A DNA stretch of 22,770 nt from a virus. Location: positions 1-22,770 of IMG/VR virus record IMGVR_UViG_3300036403_000009. One strand, written 5' to 3'. Made by a program: the position numbers and the translations under genes. The notes below the pieces were generated by a model, which saw nothing but the letters and a program-made list of their open reading frames with translations, was not told the origin of the DNA and made no database searches. Shown here one piece after another: positions 19,715 to 22,770 of this stretch; position 1 is the first letter of the stretch; each line of letters opens with the position of its first letter.

Positions 19715-20794
19715 ATGAGCGAGACTCGACACCGCGAAGCGTTCCTTCGCTACCTCTCACGCGGCCCCGCCGCGATCAGCAGCGAAGACGCGCGCACGCT
19801 CCACGAACAGCGTGGCGTGCAGACCGCGAGCCTCACGCCCGAGGCGTGGGCCTCGTTCTTCACCGAGTCGATGCAGACCTCGTGGGTGCTCGGTCGCGTT
19901 CGCAAGGTCGATGTGACCTCGAACAAGTTGACCGTCACGCACTACAACGAGAACATCGAGACGCAGGATCGGATCTCGTACGATCAGGAAGGCGCACGCG
20001 CGGACATCAACGGCACCTTCGAGTTGCCGCGATGGAAGAAGTCGGGCGGATCCGTGCCGACGAACTACGACCTCGAGTACGAGAGCCGAGCGATCACGCT
20101 GCACGATGTCGGTGTGAACATGATCGTCTCGAAGGAACTGATCGAGGAATCGATCGGGAGCGTGAGCGCGGAGACCGTGCTTCGCGACTTCCTGATCCGG
20201 AAGCTCCAGACCGAGATCGAGCGGCAGATCCTCGTCGGCGATCCGTCGATCAACACGAACTCGCGCAAGGAGATGCAGGGCATTTGGAACTACCCGCTCT
20301 ACAAGGCTCCTTCAAGCGTCTACGCCGAAGGGAATCAGGTAGTCGATGATGCGAGCGGCGCGTCTGGCGGCGTGATCTCTGGGCTTCCTCGCCTTGAGAT
20401 CGTGAGCCGGATCATCCGTCCGTCCTCGTACGGTAATGCCGTGTGGGTCGTGGCGCGCGCCGCGTCGATCTCCGAGGTGTTCATCACGAGCGGAGTCGGA
20501 AGTAATCACTCGATGCAGACCGGAGCATCGGACTCGTACGGCTCGCTCTTCAATCGACCGATCTACGGGATGCCGTACACGAACTACCAAGGCGACGCAG
20601 ACGCTACGGGCGACCGTCTCGCGCTGCTCGTCGATCTCTCCAAGTATGTGCTAGCGATGCACACGAGCGGTCTCCAGGTGGAGCGGCTCAACGAAGTGCG
20701 CGCAGCGACCGGACAAGTCGTGCTTCGGGCATCCGTCCGCGTGGGCGGGAACATGATCGACCCCAAGTCGCTCATCTGCCTGAAGGCCAACTAA
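19715..20794 (+). CDS. HK97-fold major capsid-like protein 1 (no long scaffold domain)
   Basis: 359 residues, ATG at 19715 behind GAGGATAAGGA. The order of segments fits the HK97 capsid fold: a short N-terminus (AFLRYLSRGP...EDARTLHEQRGVQTASLTPEAW), the E-loop/spine region (FELPRWKKSGGSVPTNYDLEYESRAITLHDVGVNMIVSKELIEES), the long helix (ETVLRDFLIRKLQTEIERQILVGD), the A-domain (AVWVVARAASISEVFI) and the terminal RVGGNMIDPKSLICLKAN. The delta domain usually preceding the fold is reduced to about 50 residues without coiled coil. A second, full-length capsid gene lies 24 bases downstream. It could be a minor (pentamer) capsomer, an alternative capsid protein or a partner in mixed capsomers. Confidence 0.8.
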   Translation: MSETRHREAFLRYLSRGPAAISSEDARTLHEQRGVQTASLTPEAWASFFTESMQTSWVLGRVRKVDVTSNKLTVTHYNENIETQDRISYDQEGARADINGTFELPRWKKSGGSVPTNYDLEYESRAITLHDVGVNMIVSKELIEESIGSVSAETVLRDFLIRKLQTEIERQILVGDPSINTNSRKEMQGIWNYPLYKAPSSVYAEGNQVVDDASGASGGVISGLPRLEIVSRIIRPSSYGNAVWVVARAASISEVFITSGVGSNHSMQTGASDSYGSLFNRPIYGMPYTNYQGDADATGDRLALLVDLSKYVLAMHTSGLQVERLNEVRAATGQVVLRASVRVGGNMIDPKSLICLKAN

Positions 20795-20818
20795 TCACCA
20801 ACGCCACAAGGAGGCAAC

Positions 20819-22081
20819 ATGAACGGTGATACTTACAAGGGACTCGTCGAGAAGATGGGTGCCCTCTACGCGGAGATGCAGGAGATGGTGGCAGGCATGG
20901 AGGGCGCGACCGAAGAGGCCGCCGCCGAGATGCAGGCCAAGTACGAGGAGAAGAGCAAGCAGTACGACGCGCTCGCCAAGCGTCGCGACATGATCGCCGA
21001 CCTGAACGCGCGCGCCGCCAAGGGTTCGCACGGCGTGGTCGTGGTCGAGCGTGAGGCTCCGGCCCGCGTCGAGACTCGCTCGTTCGCTCCGCAGATCGGC
21101 GAGCAGTACGAGATGCGGTTCGCCGACTACCTGAAGAACGGCCACCGCCGTGACTTCGACACTCGCGCGATCGCCGCAGGCTCGGGCGACGGCCAGTACC
21201 TCCCGTCGGCCGGCTTCTACGCGCAGTTGCAGAAGAGCGTGGAGTTCGAGACCGCGATCTACAACCTCTGCCGAAAGATCGATGTCGGCAACTTCACGAC
21301 CAACTTCACGCTCGAGGGCGACTTCATCTCCGACCAGATCGACGGCGAGGGATGGCAGGGCGAAGCGGGTGCGGTCGATGAATACACGCCGACCTTCACC
21401 AACACGACCTTCACGGGCAACTCGCTGCGCCGCGTGGTCAAGGTCTCGCGCGAACTCGTGCAGGACGCTCCGGCTCGCGGTGCTGACTTCAGCGTCGAGA
21501 GCATGGTCGCGCAGCGCATGGGTCGCCTCTTCGGCCAGTCGATCGAGTACCAGTTGTGGCACGGCAACGGCACGAACAAGCCGCAAGGTCTGAAGAACGC
21601 CTCGCTCACCGCTACCGAGCTCGCGACCGACGGCACGCTCACCTCTGACGAACTCATCAACTGGGTCTACAGCCTGCCGATGAAGTACCTGAAGAGTCCG
21701 TCGTGCGCGATCGTGACGAGCCAGTCGTTCCTCACCGCCGTCCGCAAGTTGACCGAGAAGGTCGTCGGCACGGGCGGTCACTTCAGCACGCCGTACCTCT
21801 GGGAGCCGTCCTTCCAGGCGGGCACGCCCGACCGTCTGCTGGGAATCCCGGTCTATGTCACGCCGTGGGCACCCGCGCTCGGCAATGTCAACGACCAGAT
21901 CCACGCGGTGATCGGCGACTTCCAGCACATGGTTGTCGCGCAGCGCACGGGCATGAGCGTGCAGGTTCTCAACGAACTGTACGCCGGCAACGGCCAGATC
22001 GGCTACCTCGGCGAGATGCGCCTCGACGCGAAGGTCGTTCGCAGCGATGCCTTCCGCGCTCTCAAGGATGACAACACTTGA
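20819..22081 (+). CDS. HK97-fold major capsid protein 2 (with delta domain)
   Basis: 420 residues, ATG at 20819 with a strong AAGGAGG (about 20809-20815). Residues 1-70 form the acidic coiled-coil delta domain (VEKMGALYAEMQEMVAGMEGATEEAAAEMQ...), the built-in scaffold that prohead protease removes. The fold follows: YLPSAGFYAQLQKSVEFETAIYNLCRKID, EGWQGEAGAVDEYTPTFTNTTFTGNSLRRVVKVSRELVQDA, MGRLFGQSIEYQLWHGNGTNKPQGL, a P-domain and RLDAKVVRSDAFRALK at the end. It is more typical of HK97 than the gene before it. A strong intrinsic terminator follows, suggesting high expression of this gene as the main shell protein. Confidence 0.92.
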   Translation: MNGDTYKGLVEKMGALYAEMQEMVAGMEGATEEAAAEMQAKYEEKSKQYDALAKRRDMIADLNARAAKGSHGVVVVEREAPARVETRSFAPQIGEQYEMRFADYLKNGHRRDFDTRAIAAGSGDGQYLPSAGFYAQLQKSVEFETAIYNLCRKIDVGNFTTNFTLEGDFISDQIDGEGWQGEAGAVDEYTPTFTNTTFTGNSLRRVVKVSRELVQDAPARGADFSVESMVAQRMGRLFGQSIEYQLWHGNGTNKPQGLKNASLTATELATDGTLTSDELINWVYSLPMKYLKSPSCAIVTSQSFLTAVRKLTEKVVGTGGHFSTPYLWEPSFQAGTPDRLLGIPVYVTPWAPALGNVNDQIHAVIGDFQHMVVAQRTGMSVQVLNELYAGNGQIGYLGEMRLDAKVVRSDAFRALKDDNT

Positions 22082-22108
22082 GGGGGCAAGGGCTGAACTA
22101 GCCTCACA

Positions 22109-22142
22109 AGAGGGCGGGCCGCAAGGCTCGCCCTCTTTCTTT
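22109..22142 (+). terminator. Intrinsic (Rho-independent) terminator after the capsid genes
   Basis: AGAGGGCGGGCC (22109-22120) pairs with GGCTCGCCCTCT (22125-22136), 12 pairs with one G-T, around a GCAA tetraloop, and TTCTTT follows at 22137-22142. It lies 28 bases after the capsid stop and before the small gene at 22153, so it may reduce read-through to the connector genes or stabilise the capsid mRNA. Confidence 0.88.
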
Positions 22143-22152
22143 CGGAGCACAC

Positions 22153-22356
22153 ATGAGAGTCCACATCCTGAAGACCTTCTCGACGAGCGCGGCGGCGTAC
22201 TCCGCAGGGATGCGCTGCGAGATTCCAGATTCCGACGCGGCGCGATACATTGCGTCCGGCTTGGTCGAGCGCGACGAGCCGAAGATCGAGACTCCCGAGC
22301 GTGGCCGCGTGCGGCTCCGCAAGGTGACGAAGGAGGCTAGCGATGCTGGCGATTGA
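22153..22356 (+). CDS. Small protein between capsid and connector genes
   Basis: 67 residues, ATG at 22153 with GGAG at 22144-22147. A short beta-like N-terminus (MRVHILKTFSTSAAAYSAGMRCEIPDSDAARYIASGLVERDEP) ends in a basic tail. Short genes of this look (MRV.IL..F......Y..G....L....A...I..G.A...) are commonly found between capsid and head-tail connector genes; their function is unknown, possibly head completion. The gene overlaps the connector by 14 bases. Confidence 0.65.
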   Translation: MRVHILKTFSTSAAAYSAGMRCEIPDSDAARYIASGLVERDEPKIETPERGRVRLRKVTKEASDAGD

Positions 22357-22770
22357 TGGTGCGACCTACCTCTCGAATGTCGAGGCCACCTCGCCGGCGG
22401 TCGAGCCTGTCACGCTTGCCGAGGCGAAGGCGCACTTGCGCGTGACGCACACGGACGAAGACACGCTCATCACCTCGCTCATCGTGGCGGCTCGGAACTA
22501 TGTCGAGGGACTGGCGAATCGGCCGCTCGTCAATCGCACCTACACGCTGAAACTCGATCGCTTCCCCGGCGGCTACGAGATCCTGCTCCCGGCCGGCAAG
22601 GTCTCGGCGGTGTCCTCGATCACCTATGTGGACACGGCCGGCACGACGCAGACCTTGAGCGCGAGCGCGTACACGCTCGAAGGGCAACGGCTACCCGGCT
22701 CGATCGTCATCAACCCGAGCACGATCTCGGCGTGGCCGAGCACGCGGTTCTACGCGGGCATCTCAAGCGT
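22343..22770 (+). CDS. Head-tail connector (gp6/phiE125 gp8-like), 3' truncated by window edge
   Basis: ATG at 22343 behind AAGGAGG (22330-22336); the frame stays open to the window end, giving 142 visible codons without a stop. The segment PVTLAEAKAHLRVTHTDEDTLITSLIVAARNYVEGLANRPLVNRTYTLKLDRFP (about 22-75) is the signature of phage head-tail connectors of the HK97 gp6/phiE125 gp8 type, which form a ring beneath the portal. The gene order portal, protease, capsid, connector is normal for HK97-like phages. The rest of the gene and the tail module should follow to the right. Confidence 0.85.
   Translation, partial: MLAIDGATYLSNVEATSPAVEPVTLAEAKAHLRVTHTDEDTLITSLIVAARNYVEGLANRPLVNRTYTLKLDRFPGGYEILLPAGKVSAVSSITYVDTAGTTQTLSASAYTLEGQRLPGSIVINPSTISAWPSTRFYAGISS

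Noticed and set aside
20795-22150. Reverse-strand reading frame of 451 codons opposite the capsid gene
   Set aside because: Shadow of the capsid gene; low-complexity Leu/Arg/Ala/Val composition and it would run across the intrinsic terminator.
1-22770. Search for tRNA genes, CRISPR arrays, insertion sequences, integrase and attachment sites
   Set aside because: No cloverleaf-like stretch, regular spacer array, transposase, recombinase motif or long direct repeat was seen.

Overview
The window is a GC-rich (by eye about two-thirds G+C) stretch of a tailed double-stranded DNA phage or prophage, Caudoviricetes with an HK97-type head. All supported genes lie on the + strand. They are packed so tightly that most start codons overlap the preceding stop (ATGA or GTGA), usually with AGGAGG-like ribosome binding sites inside the upstream gene. 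No integrase, lysogeny repressor, tRNA, rRNA, IS element or CRISPR array is visible. The host cannot be named; a GC-rich bacterium with conventional Shine-Dalgarno initiation fits.

Layout. 1-1681: the 3' end of a cysteine-rich probable virion protein and a small Cys-cluster protein, likely the end of the structural module. 1682-1855: an intergenic control region with a 17-bp palindrome, a weak promoter candidate and a hairpin leader. 1856-7671: one long early operon of small unknown genes, a secreted lysozyme-like endolysin, an SSB-like protein, a DUF6378-like protein, a helix-turn-helix protein with an AT-hook, a CsrA-like RNA-binding regulator, a YqaJ-type exonuclease and an ERF-type annealing protein. 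7672-8190: a 519-bp gap with several inverted repeats. 8191-11132: a ParB-like DNA-binding protein, a small putative HTH protein and a superfamily 2 helicase. 11241-14320: small genes, a RusA-like resolvase, a metallophosphoesterase, a small HExxH protein and a two-helix membrane protein (holin candidate). 14296-22770: an HNH/P-loop fusion, small and large terminase, portal, prohead protease, two consecutive HK97-fold major capsid genes, a strong terminator, a small gene and the start of a head-tail connector that runs off the right edge.

How it fits together. Exonuclease, annealing protein, SSB-like protein, resolvase and helicase form a recombination/replication set. HNH, terminases, portal, protease and capsids form the packaging and head module. 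Tail genes would lie beyond the right edge and, if the map is circular, return at the left edge.

The most interesting signals are these. A phage CsrA-like protein occurs together with two operon leaders that carry the hairpin-GGA plus Shine-Dalgarno-GGA layout CsrA uses. One palindrome occurs at the head of the early operon and again inside the parB-like gene. Two different HK97-fold capsid genes stand in tandem. The prohead protease has a likely nested start. The tetranucleotide ACGT appears to be absent from the whole window.
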